Shown in pieces: positions 1 through 12,207 of a stretch of 64,000 bases of DNA. The first letter of the stretch is position 1, and every line of letters starts with the position of its first letter. The notes under the pieces were generated by a model that saw nothing but the letters and a program-made list of their open reading frames with translations, did not search any database and had not been told where the DNA came from. Made by a program: the position numbers and the translations under genes. Source of the stretch: Prunella strophiata (Eukaryota; Chordata; Aves; Passeriformes; Prunellidae); NCBI GenBank assembly GCA_036583965.1, contig JAZBQD010000030.1, forward strand, positions 86,337,800 through 86,401,799. Direction: 5' to 3'.

Positions 1-26
1 TGCCAATTACCCTGAAAAGTACCTTG

Positions 27-60
27 GACCAAAGTGACTTGCCCAAGGTCATACACAAAG
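27..60 (-). repeat. possible MIR/CORE-SINE remnant (short)
   Basis: The stretch containing 'gtgacttgcccaaggtca' closely resembles the reverse complement of the conserved core of MIR-type tRNA-derived SINEs, as I remember that consensus. Only about 35 bases look alike and the element continues off the window edge or has decayed. The match is from memory; a chance match cannot be excluded. Confidence 0.3.
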
Positions 61-162
61 ATGTGTTCTCTCTCCTAAAGCTGAAGGACTGTTCAGTAGC
101 TATTTAATTTTAAAAAGTTATAAATTTAAATAGTTTTTTCTGTCCATTTCCTTTTCATCCAG

Positions 163-252
163 TTAAGTATTTTATCAGATCTGACTACTGACAAGGAATA
201 TTCAAAATTCCACTTCATGATGTCTGATGGAAAATTTCTTGGTTTATTTTCT
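163..252 (+). other. possible coding exon, 90 nt, unidentified
   Basis: A strong pyrimidine tract (about 132-160) ends in CAG at 160-162, and a GTAAGC donor starts at 253. Between them one frame is open for exactly 30 codons, phase 0 at both ends, with residues including KFHFMMSDGKFLGLFS. The other two frames contain stops. I do not recognise the peptide. Such acceptor/donor pairs also occur by chance in introns, and there is no conservation evidence here, so this is only a candidate. If real it belongs to a + strand gene extending beyond the window. Confidence 0.2.
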
Positions 253-3200
253 GTAAGCGAAGTAGTTACTATTTGCCAGTTCAATCCCCAGGTTGATAGC
301 TTTTATAGAGTTTAAAATAAATGTTGTAAATTAAACATCTGTCAACACTATTATTTTCTAATAACATTAATAGGCAGATGTCTTTAGATTACAAAGCAAA
401 GTGTATCAGTTCTGATTTGTTCTTTTGTCCTGAGCTGAACTTGTGGTCATTGAAAAGTACTTATCTTAAAAAGCTACTCAGCATGAGCAATAACTCAGTA
501 ATATGTTTGATAATATGAGTTCAGTAATATGAGAATTTCCATGTAGAAAGGTATCATAGAGACCAACTGCTCACAGAAAAAATGTTAGTGCATTGTCCAA
601 AAACATACTTGTGTGGAGGAAAGTATCCTCTCCATTGGCAGGACTGGTAGTTCAATCTACATATAGTTTGCACAGAAGTACTGTGCCAATTCAATTACCG
701 TCTGATTAATGAAGTGTAGCAGGTTTATTTCAGGGGTCTAGCTAGCTATTAATTAGCATATTGGGGCCTATACTCTACTGTTTTGCCCTGATATGCTTTG
801 AAAAATCCCAATGCAATTAAATAAACTCTAATATGCTTTAAATAGTTACTTGAGAAAACACATTCAGATTTTTTTAAAACCCTTATGGGATTTTTAAGCA
901 CATCCAGATTTATTGTAAAGCATCTGAAGTTCTTTGTAAACACTATTGTTGTGTTGGTTTGTGCTGTTCAGCAAAACAGCATTCCCTTTGCTTTAACAGA
1001 AGACTTCCTCTAACACAGAAAGCTGGTGTTATTTCGTTATTGTGCTATGGTGCTCATGAGGTTGCTGGTATCCCCAAATGCCACTAAATTTGCTTGCACT
1101 TTTCATGATCTACCTATTGTTTGTTAGATTTCTTCACTTCTACAGTATTTTAATTTATTTTTTTTTCCCAAGAAGATCACTGCTAACAGTGGAAAACTGG
1201 AAAGCTTGTTAGCATAGGGTTTGAGGTTTGAGGTCAGGAAGCACCACATTGCCTAAACTAGAAGGAGCTGAACCCTTTCTACCCTGGACAGTAGCACAGA
1301 GAGCTAATAAATGCACTATATGTTCCTCAGGTCAAAGGGATTGTCTGAGCAGGAACATTTCAGTGCATACTGATCACAAGTGGGCTGGAGAGATGTTTTA
1401 TTCAGAGCATTAACTATTTAGTATCCTTGCAGCCTGGGAGATACAGGAGTGTGAGACCAGTTAACAGAGATATGAAAATATTGGTCAGATATGTCCCTTA
1501 TTTATAAATTTTAGTACTCTTCTGACTTTAAATAGTTTCATGGCTTCCAATGTGTCACAAGTGACTTACTCAGTTCTGTATCCCATGCACTACATGGACC
1601 AGTTTGTTTATGCTCTATTCTTCACCAATCCCTTCTCTTCCCCCCCCCCCACGCAGAATCTTTCTCCCACTTCATCTGGACCTCAAAAAGCTCTCAAATT
1701 TTAGTCTGCTATTCTCCTTTGTTCTCTGCTTTAACACTTATAAACCAGTTAAATCCCTTATCCCCCTTTTTCCTACAAATACTAAATTAAAACATGTTTT
1801 GCTCTGGAGGCCTTCTTTTGTTTGCCTGCTCACCAGTGATGCTTCCATGCTCCATTGCCTTGTGTTTGCTCATGCCTGGATTAAATCCTGTGCTCTTAAA
1901 AGTGCCTTTTTGCCTCTGAAGAAATTTGTGGGAGCTGGGTCATCTTCTTTAGACACAAATTTTGGCTTTTGATGTTAAGACTTTGCACTTTTTGTACCAA
2001 AGGCACTGGCATTTATAGTTTTGTCTGAATACACTTTAAAGAAACTCCTCATCTTCCCTTAGGTCAGAGTAAAAATTAGTAACAGTTATTTTGTTAAACA
2101 GGGTTGCATGAGAAGGCTCTGTATTATAACTGCCAATATTCGCCCATCTTGTCTAAAATATATATTAAGGAATGATTATTTTGCATGTGCATTTCAATGT
2201 GCTGTTTTGCACTCAGCAGACAGCAGTGAGTTTACGATAAATTGCACAATCGTCCGCTCACACTGTTCTCCTGCCCTGGGGAGTGCTGCCTTGGGGGTTT
2301 GTGGAGCCACAATCAAGCAAGCTTGGAGAAAGAAGCTACAAAAGTAAGGTACCACTGCAGATCCAGTACACAGCACAGTGCATCTGCGAGGAAGCCAAAA
2401 GGCAAGGTTAGGAAAGGTTGCTGATAGCCCAGGTCCCAGGGCAGCACTGTAGACCTTCCCAAAGGGCTCACATCACATCAAGACAGAGCCAACATGTCAC
2501 ACTTCTCTTGGTATCTTCCTTTTCTTGTCCTATTCTTTTTCTTTTTTTTTTTTTTTTTTTAAATTATCATTTTATTTTTATTTTGTCATTTTCACTACTG
2601 CTGTCCTTGTGTACATACAGTCCTGAAATGCACCTGACAAACATCTTTCTGTGCATTCTTGTAACTGATGGAGGCCTTGATCCATCAGACAACTCAAATG
2701 CACACTGAACTCTAGACACCTGCAGAGTGCTTTTGAATCAATAGAGTGATTCATGTGCTTAAATTCAGGCACATGTTTCATTGCCTGGCTGAACCATGGC
2801 AGAAAAGCCATTCACTTAACATTAGGGATGTTTTGTTTTAGAAATAACATGATTAACTTCCTGCCTTTGCTATTTGTATGCAAAATGTAGTATACATATT
2901 TTGCATAACTGAAGCTAACTACAAGGTCATAACTGTGCTTTAAATGGGCATAAAGTGCTAAATAACCTGGGTTTAGGGGTGATTTCTATGGGTGATTATT
3001 AAATGAATGATTGATTGACAGGTTGGTCTAGCAGGGTGGCAGTGAGATGATTGGATAGCCCTGTTCCATTACAAATAGCACTCTCACCCTCCTTTAGCCC
3101 TGTCTTTACCACACTCAAGCACACCCTTTTTTATGAGGTGGACATTGAACTGTCTTTCCATAGTGTCTCCAAAAGGTACAATGAACACATTATGTGACTA

Positions 3201-3372
3201 TTCATTGCAGCAAAGTTACCACATAATAATTTACAATTTTATGGAACTGCTAGGATTAGCTATGTATCATCTATTTTTAATACACATCATTGTGGTATTG
3301 GAGCAATAATGAATGTATTTAAATATATCAAAAAACCCAAATGAATGCTGAGTTGTTGTCAATCACTTGCAG
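253..3372. other. unassigned AT-rich DNA
   Basis: No gene or recognisable transposon is seen. It holds an 11-base C run at 1640-1650 inside a long pyrimidine tract ending in 'acgcag' (a splice-acceptor lookalike without a convincing exon after it) and a 19-base T run at 2542-2560. An open stretch at about 2217-2343 is flanked by AG and GTAAGG but its composition is unconvincing. Short reading frames here lack conserved motifs. Confidence 0.5.
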
Positions 3373-3526
3373 ATGAGCCTACTCTGGTGAGAAGATATAA
3401 TGGAGAATTTTCTGAGAATGATTTATTGAGGCAACCAGCATCACCCTGGAACAACGGATACCTTTCCAGCACAGGGATACACACAGAAATAAAGTTTAGT
3501 GAGAATACCTATGTGACAAATCTGAG
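3373..3526 (+). other. possible coding exon, 154 nt, unidentified
   Basis: The island follows 'cacttgcag' and ends at CTGAG/GTAAAT, both reasonable splice signals. One frame is open throughout (about 51 codons), beginning after one base supplied by a previous exon and ending two bases into a codon. The peptide is of balanced composition with Trp, Pro, Gly and charged residues, for example RRYNGEFSENDLLRQPASPW near the start and EIKFSENTYVTNLR at the end, unlike the Lys/Asn/Phe/Leu-rich frames typical of random AT-rich DNA. No family is recognised and no signal peptide or membrane segment is visible. The phase does not join directly to the island at 163-252, so other exons would be needed between them. 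It may be a coincidental open frame. Confidence 0.3.
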
Positions 3527-3571
3527 GTAAATTTTTGTTAAAAATTTTTATCTAAATTTTTTGAGTTACAG

Positions 3572-3690
3572 TGCAGAATAAAAAAAAAATAAACCCACAT
3601 TAATTAATTAATAAAAATTAATTAATTAAATAAATTAAAACAATTAAAATTAAATTAAAAGAAAAAAAATTAAAAAATTAAAACAAAACT
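3572..3690. repeat. AT low-complexity tract, (TTAA)-rich
   Basis: Almost entirely A and T, with repeated TTAATTAA and AAATTAAA motifs. It is a simple low-complexity tract with no coding content. Confidence 0.85.
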
Positions 3691-4423
3691 GGACAGAAAA
3701 AAACCAAAAGCAGAAACAAAAAGGAGCATATTCATGTCTAATTTGTAATTTACGAGCAATGAAGATCCCTGTACTTCTTATGCAATAATGTGTTGACTTA
3801 CTGAGATGAAAAAAGCCATTGTTTTGTCCTTTCAAGGAAAAAAATTACACAGTTTCATAGGAAAGAATACTAAATTTAGGTTTGATTCATTCTCTTTGTG
3901 AACTGCTATTTTGCCTTTTATTTGAAAAAGTTACTATCTGAAGTTTTGGCTTAGATAGATTACTATCATAATCAGCTACCTTAAGGTAATAAGGAATAAA
4001 ATAATTCTAAGTAATGAGGTATAAGAAACACAAAATATTTTGCATAATGTTTTGTAGTCCTGCAGAATAAAATGCAGTTTTGTTCAAGAGAGTTGGAAGA
4101 AGCATGTCTATTTTCTGGGACTGATAATAGATAGAGCATTTCTATCTCCTAAGCATCTGACTTCATGCCACCTATTTCATATGTTCTGAACTCAAATCTA
4201 AGTAGGATTAGACTGGATCAGTTCATGGATCAAAGCTCCAGAGGAAACTTAAATGCTATATACAGGAAACAATATTGATGATCTAACTTTTTATTGGGCA
4301 TTATTTCAGTGAAGTAGCATGACAGATTTGTGTCATGGGGCCACTCTGCTGTTAGAGGTGTTGTTATACAATGACATATAAAGATTTTATGATCACTTAG
4401 GAAAAGTGTCAGGCCGATATAAG

Positions 4424-4892
4424 TATAGATATAGATATAGATATAGATATAGATATAGATATAGATATAGATATAGATATAGATATAGATGTAGATATAG
4501 ATATGGATATAGATATAGATATAGATATAGATATAGATATAGATATAGATATAGATATAGATATAGATATAGATATAGATATAGATATAGATATAGATAT
4601 AGATATAGATATAGATATAGATATAGATATAGATATAGATATAGATATAGATATAGATATAGATATAGATATAGATATAGATATAGATATAGATATAGAT
4701 ATAGATATAGATATAGATATAGATATAGATATAGATATAGATATAGATATAGATATAGATATAGATATAGATATAGATATAGATATAGATATAGATATAG
4801 ATATAGATATAGATATAGATATAGATATAGATATAGATATAGATATAGATATAGATATAGATATAGATATAGATATAGATATAGATATAGAT
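4424..4892. repeat. hexanucleotide microsatellite array A, (ATAGAT)n
   Basis: About 78 copies of the unit ATAGAT in 469 bp. It is nearly pure; the visible interruptions are single G substitutions near the left edge, at 4491 (GTAGAT) and 4505 (ATGGAT). Because the unit is six bases, every frame without a stop encodes a two-residue repeat (Leu-Tyr, Tyr-Arg or Asp-Ile), which explains the long reading frames here; none is a protein. The right flank (4901-5255) is duplicated downstream of array B. Confidence 0.98.
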
Positions 4893-4900
4893 CTCTCTGC

Positions 4901-5255
4901 ACCAGCCTCATCTTTTACACATGTAGATCAGACTTCAGTTCTGGAATGTTCATTTTTAAAGAGCTTGGAAGTAAAAAACATTTTCACTGAAACGCAGTAC
5001 TGTCAGTGGAGGCAGTGATGGTCCGCACAGGAATGCCTGAGGATACAATGCCAGCTCTTTTCTGAAATTGTGCATTTTTGGAATCTTTCTTCTGTGGAAG
5101 TAACTGATACCATTTGCACAGAAGGACTTGGAATGGTAACCATGAAATGAGGAGAGAAGAAAGAAGTCTTTGAGGTAACCCATATCCTGAGAAGCTGCCT
5201 ACTCCTTTTACTGTAAAGTTAAAGATCCTTAGAAAGGTATAAAACCCACAAAATA
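4901..5255 (+). repeat. duplicated single-copy segment, copy 1
   Basis: About 355 bp of non-repetitive sequence starting 'accagcctcatcttttacac', almost identical to 6258-6607. Differences seen by eye are about ten: a few substitutions, a few 1-bp indels and a 6-bp insertion ('gttaaa') near 5217-5222. It sits directly between arrays A and B. No gene is recognised; the short frames read through it are broken differently in the two copies, arguing against coding function. Confidence 0.93.
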
Positions 5256-5257
5256 AC

Positions 5258-6257
5258 TAGATATAGATATAGATGTAGATATAGATATAGATATAGATAT
5301 AGATATAGATATAGATATAGATATAGATATAGATATAGATATAGATATAGATATAGATATAGATATAGATATAGATATAGATATAGATATAGATATAGAT
5401 ATAGATATAGATATAGATATAGATATAGATATAGATATAGATATAGATATAGATATAGATATAGATATAGATATAGATATAGATATAGATATAGATATAG
5501 ATATAGATATAGATATAGATATAGATATAGATATAGATATAGATATAGATATAGATATAGATATAGATATAGATATAGATATAGATATAGATATAGATAT
5601 AGATATAGATATAGATATAGATATAGATATAGATATAGATATAGATATAGATATAGATATAGATATAGATATAGATATAGATATAGATATAGATATAGAT
5701 ATAGATATAGATATAGATATAGATATAGATATAGATATAGATATAGATATAGATATAGATATAGATATAGATATAGATATAGATATAGATATAGATATAG
5801 ATATAGATATAGATATAGATATAGATATAGATATAGATATAGATATAGATATAGATATAGATATAGATATAGATATAGATATAGATATAGATATAGATAT
5901 AGATATAGATATAGATATAGATATAGATATAGATATAGATATAGATATAGATATAGATATAGATATAGATATAGATATAGATATAGATATAGATATAGAT
6001 ATAGATATAGATATAGATATAGATATAGATATAGATATAGATATAGATATAGATATAGATATAGATATAGATATAGATATAGATATAGATATAGATATAG
6101 ATATAGATATAGATATAGATATAGATATAGATATAGATATAGATATAGATATAGATATAGATATAGATATAGATATAGATATAGATATAGATATAGATAT
6201 AGATATAGATATAGATATAGATATAGATATAGATATAGATATAGATATAGATATAGA
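5258..6257. repeat. hexanucleotide microsatellite array B, (ATAGAT)n
   Basis: About 167 copies of ATAGAT in 1.0 kb. The only interruption seen is GTAGAT at 5275, close to the left edge, the same variant found near the left edge of array A. The remaining ~980 bp reads as perfect repeat. This purity and length imply very recent expansion, or an assembly consensus that has smoothed the array. The ~350-residue Leu-Tyr reading frame on the minus strand is an artefact of the repeat. Confidence 0.98.
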
Positions 6258-6607
6258 ACCAGCCTCATCTTTTACACATGTAGATCAGACTTCAGTTCTG
6301 GAATGTTCATTTTTAAAGAGTTTGGAAGTAAAAAACATTTTCACTGAAACTGCAGTACTGTCAGTGGAGCAGTGATGGTCAGCACAGGAATGCCTGAGGA
6401 TACAATGCCAGCTCTTTTCTGAAATTGTGCATTTTTGGAATCTTTCTTCTGTGGAAGTAACTGATACCATTTGCACAGAAGGACTTGGAATGGTAACCAT
6501 GAAATGAGGAGAGAAGAAAGAAGTCTTTGAGGTAACCCATATCCTGAGAAGCTGCCTACTCCTTTTACTGTAAAGATCCTGAGAGAGGTATAAAAACCAC
6601 AAAATAC
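6258..6607 (+). repeat. duplicated single-copy segment, copy 2
   Basis: Second copy of the 4901-5255 segment, immediately following array B. Similarity stops near 6607, where this copy continues into unique sequence while copy 1 runs into array B. Together with the two arrays this defines a tandem duplication whose repeat unit is the hexamer array plus about 350 bp of right flank. Confidence 0.93.
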
Positions 6608-9299
6608 CATTAAACAAAGCTGTTCTACCTCTTGGAATAAATAAGTTTACTTTTTTCCCAGTGCCTACCTTCCTGTATGCATAGCATAACAATCCAATTG
6701 CTAAGAGCAAAAATGAAAATGAAGTAAAAATTAGTGTTAATAATGAGGGCGTGTTTTTACAGTTTCACTTTCATTGACTAGAGCAGCAGAGTGCAACTGG
6801 AGATCTTGAAAGAAAAGCTCTTCACCTGTCCTCTGCTTAATTAAAATACATGAGATAAATAGATTTATTTGAGGGTTTGATGTTAAATGAAGATGAATGA
6901 AATGTTTTATGGAAGTCAATGAAATGCTATCTACTTAAATAAGCAATTCTGTTCTACCAATACTCGAGCTCACACAGAAGAACCTGTCTTATTCCTACTT
7001 AGTTATGAGCAGTATTTTACTGAGGCTCCCTACAGTCCACTCTAACATTAATTTTGCCAGTAACTGGGAGCAGACAAAACAGAAAGGGGCAACTATTTAT
7101 AAAGGATAGTTTGTGGTGGGCTTCAGCAGCCAGGAGATGGCAAGGCCAGTGATTTTCGGTGATCTTCACTTAAGAATTCCATGCATTCTGGTCTTGTTCC
7201 AGTCAATGCAGACTTCCAGTGGATCTTACCCTGTGGAAATTGAGTCTCCAGCTCAAACAGTTCATGTGGGGTAGATATTGTTGCCTACAGGTGTCTATCC
7301 TCATGCTATCAATCCTCTAAGCCTAAACAAGTCTCTACCAGTTTTGCCTTCAGTTAGTGACATAGAGGGCTCTCAACTGGTGCTAAGCAGGCCCCAGTAC
7401 TTTTTCAGCCACTGAGGGATTGATGAGGTCTATCACATAGTTACCTCAAATTCTTTTGCATAATCAAATAATTTTCACTGGCTTCTTATGAAAAGAAGCC
7501 TTACTCACCTTAGACATTCCTGGAGGTACAATTTATCCCATAGGATGCACATATCATTTCATTGGCTATCTTGGATTGAAGTGCAGTTGTTGCAGACAGA
7601 CTGCTTGCAGAAGCTCTATCTAAGGGTGGCATATTTTAGCACATGGATTTCCTGTGAGACACAAAATTCCTTAATCCTTCATGGGTATTTTTTCACTCTT
7701 CGGAATAAATTTTAATGTTGTTCTTTATGATGATCAACTTTTCATCCAACTGTCCTATACTATTTCATTTGAATTAAGCAAGCTCTTGTGGCAGAAATGC
7801 TTATATAAAAGTTCATTGACTGTTGCAGTTTGGATAGATACATTAAAGAACAAATCCTATCTCTTTGCCACAGTGCCAGGGTTTATAAATAACATATATG
7901 CAGGACAGAAGGGAAGAAAGAGGCCCACTTATGGGATATGCTGAAGAACTATTGCTTTGTATATTGCCCTATATCTCTCCTCCCTGACACAGTTTATATA
8001 AAGTTCCTCTAAAATCAACTCCAGTTGTTGGCTGAAGAGAGGTTGTTATCCCATCAGATCTGTTAGCATTCTGTCTTCACTCCTTCTGTGTCATCAGCCT
8101 GCACTTACAATGAAATCCCAGGTTGTTCTTACCAGTTTCTCAATCGGTTCTTCCATTTTCCACTAAAATTTGGAATAGAGTTGTTGTTAATCATGAACAT
8201 TTACAGATGACTGGTAAATGGTTTAAGGAAATTATGTTTTCTCTTAAATTTCTAAAAACAGAGAAACTCTTAAGTTGCAGAAAACAGAGAAAGAATGCAA
8301 AGCACACTAGTGGCTAGGGGGGTGTAGAATTTCACTCCCACAGCAAAACAAGCCAAGTCCATAGTAGTGAAAATTTGTTCTCTTGGCTCTGGTTGAGTTA
8401 CCAACTTGCATTCTGGATCAGTCCATGCATCCTATTGACACTATGAAGGAGAAGGGATTATTGTCTTGACATTTCTTTCTAATTTTTCTAAAAAGAAAAT
8501 AATAATTTGTAGCTTGTCAGTCTTTGCCAAGATTCGGCTTAGAGAGAATATTTTATAGCTGAGATATAAACCTCTGAAGTAAAAATGCAGACACAACTTT
8601 AAGTACAGTGTTGCAAATGCAGAGTTAAGTAATGTTAATCTATCAATACACAGTATGTGCAAACATATGTTTATAGACAGAGAGACAAGCATGTATAAAT
8701 GAGAGGATAAAATCCCTATTTCTCATTTGGTGCTATGCAATTTCTATCAATTTAGAAATGTGTTATGATTTTATTTTAAGCTGACATACTGTAAATTGTG
8801 CTTATTTGAGAATACTTACTTAACTCTTAGGGTTTATAAGACAGAAAAGGAAGATGTCTTTGGAAGTCCTCCAGTGACCTAAAATGAACTAATAAATAAT
8901 AGAAAAATGTTGTCCTTTCTTTCGGAAACTTTGGAATGGTTGTCATCTTTAAATCTACACATAGCATAAAAATAGGCTTTCAGTGATTAGGATTTACTAT
9001 AAAATCTGCTAAATATAGCAGAGGTTGTTTCTTTAGGGGCAGGCTGTATATTATGCTCGTGTTAAAAGAGAAATTACCAGATCTCTAGGTGAGGTATTTT
9101 AGAAATTTGGCAGATGGCTTTACTTTGTATTTGTGGCACAGAATTCTGTTCTAATTTTGTGTTTGATTGGAATATTCAACAGCTTCTGGTGCTACTAGGA
9201 CTTGCTATCTGAAAGACAGAGTTTGCAAACTATAAATATGAACTTTGAAAATATATATCCTAGAGTTAGTCCAGTAGATTGTGTTTATAACGCTCACTT
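6608..9299. other. unassigned AT-rich DNA
   Basis: No gene, RNA gene or recognised repeat is seen. The sequence is of mixed, unremarkable composition with only short reading frames that lack motifs or good splice signals. Confidence 0.5.
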
Positions 9300-9990
9300 A
9301 TTGGCTGACTGATGCATTTTGGCCCCAGACCAAAAACAAATGCTGCCTGGTTTAGCAGTGCCGCTTGCCAGCTGGGAAGGCAGAGGAATATTGGGGCAGT
9401 GGTTAATATTGGGAAGGTATTAAGTGTTGGGCTTCTGACCAGCTACCAGTCTTCCCCACTCATGGTCCCTCCAGCCTCACCTTCACTCCTCTTGGCCATA
9501 TCTCCTCAACTGTCCTCTTTATCCCCAGCTGCTGGTTTGTTCTGCTGGGAAACAATTCCATTGGAAGACAAGAGAAATTCTGTCTATACAAGCAAGGGAT
9601 TTCAGCCTCAAGTTTATTCACAGCCTGGCTGGAAACCCACCAAACAAGGTTGCTGACCTGTGCCATTGTTGTCACCACTGTAGCACAAAGGGGAGCCCTG
9701 CTCCTGTGGGGAGACATGGGAGGCATTTTCCATCTGTCTCCTCAGCTGCTCCTGCCTGTGGGGTTTCGATGGAAGTGGAGCTGAGCCTGTACAGGAGGTG
9801 CGGGCAGGTGGCAGCACTGACACTGCCTGCAGCATTGTCCAAGGTGAGGGGTGGAGCTTGTCCTTGTCCTCTTTCAGCTGTTTGCTACCAGCTTTCTTCA
9901 GGGGTGGCTGCACCAGGAGCCTTGCCTGGAGCTGTGACCTGTTCTGCACTGCCCATTGTCCCAGCTCATGGCCAAAACATCTGAACCTTT
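9300..9990. other. GC-richer patch, unidentified
   Basis: Base composition rises to roughly half G+C against a much more AT-rich surround. Overlapping reading frames of about 90-114 codons exist on both strands (for example 9312-9656 + and 9614-9949 -), as expected of GC-richer DNA with fewer stops. It has few CpGs, so it is not a CpG island. On the minus strand there is an AATAAA in 'gctgtgaataaacttgagg' (about 9607-9626), which might suit a retroelement or LTR, but no terminal repeats or known LTR ends were found. Identity unknown. Confidence 0.35.
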
Positions 9991-12207
9991 CCCAATAATT
10001 TTGGCTTAAGTGAACAAGACTGCAACCTTAATTTGTAGAGTCATGACTGATTTGTGACTGATGTGACTGTGCTCATATAAGATAAATAAAATATTCTCTG
10101 ACATAGCCCACATCATGGCCTGCTTGCTCATACCCCTGCCCTGGCCTGAAGCCTATGGGCAGATAGATAAGAGAGGGATTTCCTTCTACTTCCTACAACT
10201 GGATTTGTCAGAGACCAACAGGCTTGTTTAACACATTGAAACAGACGGTATTTATTTACCATCACTTATCATTTTGACTTTAGTTGAATGTGATCTTCAA
10301 GGAGTCATTCTGAAGTGGTTATATGAGACAAGTAAGGCAGTCTTTGCTGGCATTGCTATTTTTCACACAGGACTGGTCAAAGCTTTCTTCAAACTCTTCC
10401 CAATTATTAAACACTCTGTGTCTCTTCCCTGAGTTTTCTCTGATGTAGTGCATATTCCCAGTGGAAAGGACAGAGGAATTCAGAGGAGAAATTTACAAAG
10501 ATGCCCTGAAGCATATTTGACACTATAAGAGTGGAGTCCCATCATGGCTTTGTATATAGGTGGGTGACACTGTAGAGAATTTTCTGTTTTCTATCTCAAG
10601 TAAAGAGCTTCCAAGTGTTAAGAAAAGACCAGAGTGTTGTGAGTGGCATCAGGTTTGAATTCAGGCTTTGCATGTCAGAGGGGACAAGAGTAGATAGCAG
10701 CCATTCAGCTGGCTTTGTCAGAGTGGATTTTCTACAAAAAGAAGGATTTAGCAGTTCTGTTATCCACTGTAATTATACAGTGTATAGAATGCCCAGTCCA
10801 TCTGTAAAAAAGTGTTTTTCCTAGAAATAGTGTTGAGAAGCTCTGATGTGGGGCAATTGTACTTTTTGGCAAGGAATGATAATTTTTAAAATACTGGCAA
10901 AGACTGTCCTTTTGTACCATAAATTCTGGCAATAACCAACCTTTTCTCCTTAAACTGCCAGCTTATGTTGGCTCCATTTGTTTTAAATCCCTTGTTCTCA
11001 ACAGGCCATGTAATCAGAATGACAGGCTGCTCACAGCTTCCCTGGTGCTCAGCTGCATGCAGGTCATGCCCAAGCCTCCTTTCTGGAAGAGGCTGTGCAC
11101 TGACTCCTGGCTACCTGTGAGTCTGAGCATATGTACCTGCTCAGGGGCGAAGAAAGCACAGCAGCTGAGTGTTTAACACCAATAAGTGTTGAAGGAGTGG
11201 AAATCTTATTCTCTTGTTTTTAAATTGGAGTCTCCCTGCTTTTTACAGCAGCCCAGCCAAATCTTCTTAGCCGGTATCATCATTACACTGTCAATAAAGA
11301 CTTTAAAGTTAAGGTCAGGTATTCACTGAGCAGTAACTGCTCTGATAAAGAAAACTGAAGCACTTGTTAGCACCTGTCTTTTTGGCAAAGTATGTGATTG
11401 CTTTGGCTGTTGTACCAAGCAAACACAGTATTATTTTATTAGTATGACAGTTCAAGAGCTTATTAAGAGATGCCGGCAAACACCAAACTGTGATTTTTTG
11501 AAGATATGCATTTTTAGGAAAGCTACTTTGCCTATTTCCATCTTAAAAGTTTACGTATCATTTGTGTGTCACTAGCCTTCATGGTATAAATGAATTATCA
11601 GAACATCATCATTAGCATGCCAGGAAAAGCTAGCTATTGGGTATTTATGAACAATTTGAGGAGAATATATCATTACAATCCATTATACTAATAAAATAAC
11701 TAATATAAAACCCCAGATAAACAAAAGGCAATCCTCAAAACTACATAAGATCAAAATATTTTTATTCCAAGTACTTTGGTAATTAATAGTATCACTCTGT
11801 GCAGACAGTTTGCTTCAGTGTACTGGGGACAATAATTGAGTAGTATATTCAGACATCTTAAAAACACTGTAAACAACATGTTTAATGGAAACTTTCTTTT
11901 TCTTCCTATTTAGATCTTTATCTTCTACAGGTCTTCCTAGCTGTTAGAATTTTGATTAGTTTTACTTAGTCTACTGAACACATTTTACTGATAACAGTTT
12001 TTCTTAATTTCCATGCATTTTAACTGACACTATGAATGACTTTGTCCTTTTTGACCCCAGGGTAAATGGGTGACTTGAAATCTCCCCTCTTCCCAGTACT
12101 TTATTTGAATAATACTGAGCCAGACTTAAGTCAGCAAAGATGATAAAATAAACACACACATTTTATTCCCTCTTCTTGATTCTCTGGAAAACTAATGAAG
12201 GTTCATG
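9991..12207. other. unassigned AT-rich DNA
   Basis: No gene or recognised mobile element. Around 11.44-11.66 kb the sequence is rich in short AT motifs such as ATGCAT, but without alignment it cannot be called conserved. Confidence 0.5.

Noticed and set aside
1604..1972. Pyrimidine/poly-C tract with 'acgcag' and a following open frame
   Set aside because: The acceptor looks good but the frame is Leu/Phe/Ser/Lys-rich, with no suitable donor or recognisable peptide.
2217..2343. Open stretch between 'tttgcactcag' and GTAAGG
   Set aside because: Splice signals are fair but the peptide is not convincing and phases do not fit neighbouring islands; too weak to list as an exon.
4393..5018. Long frames encoding Leu-Tyr, Tyr-Arg and Asp-Ile dipeptide repeats
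   Set aside because: They are translations of the ATAGAT array in different frames; a six-base unit without stops gives endless frames.
5219..6268. 349-codon minus-strand frame of Leu-Tyr repeats
   Set aside because: Translation of array B; its few non-repeat codons come from the flanks and it has no gene signals.
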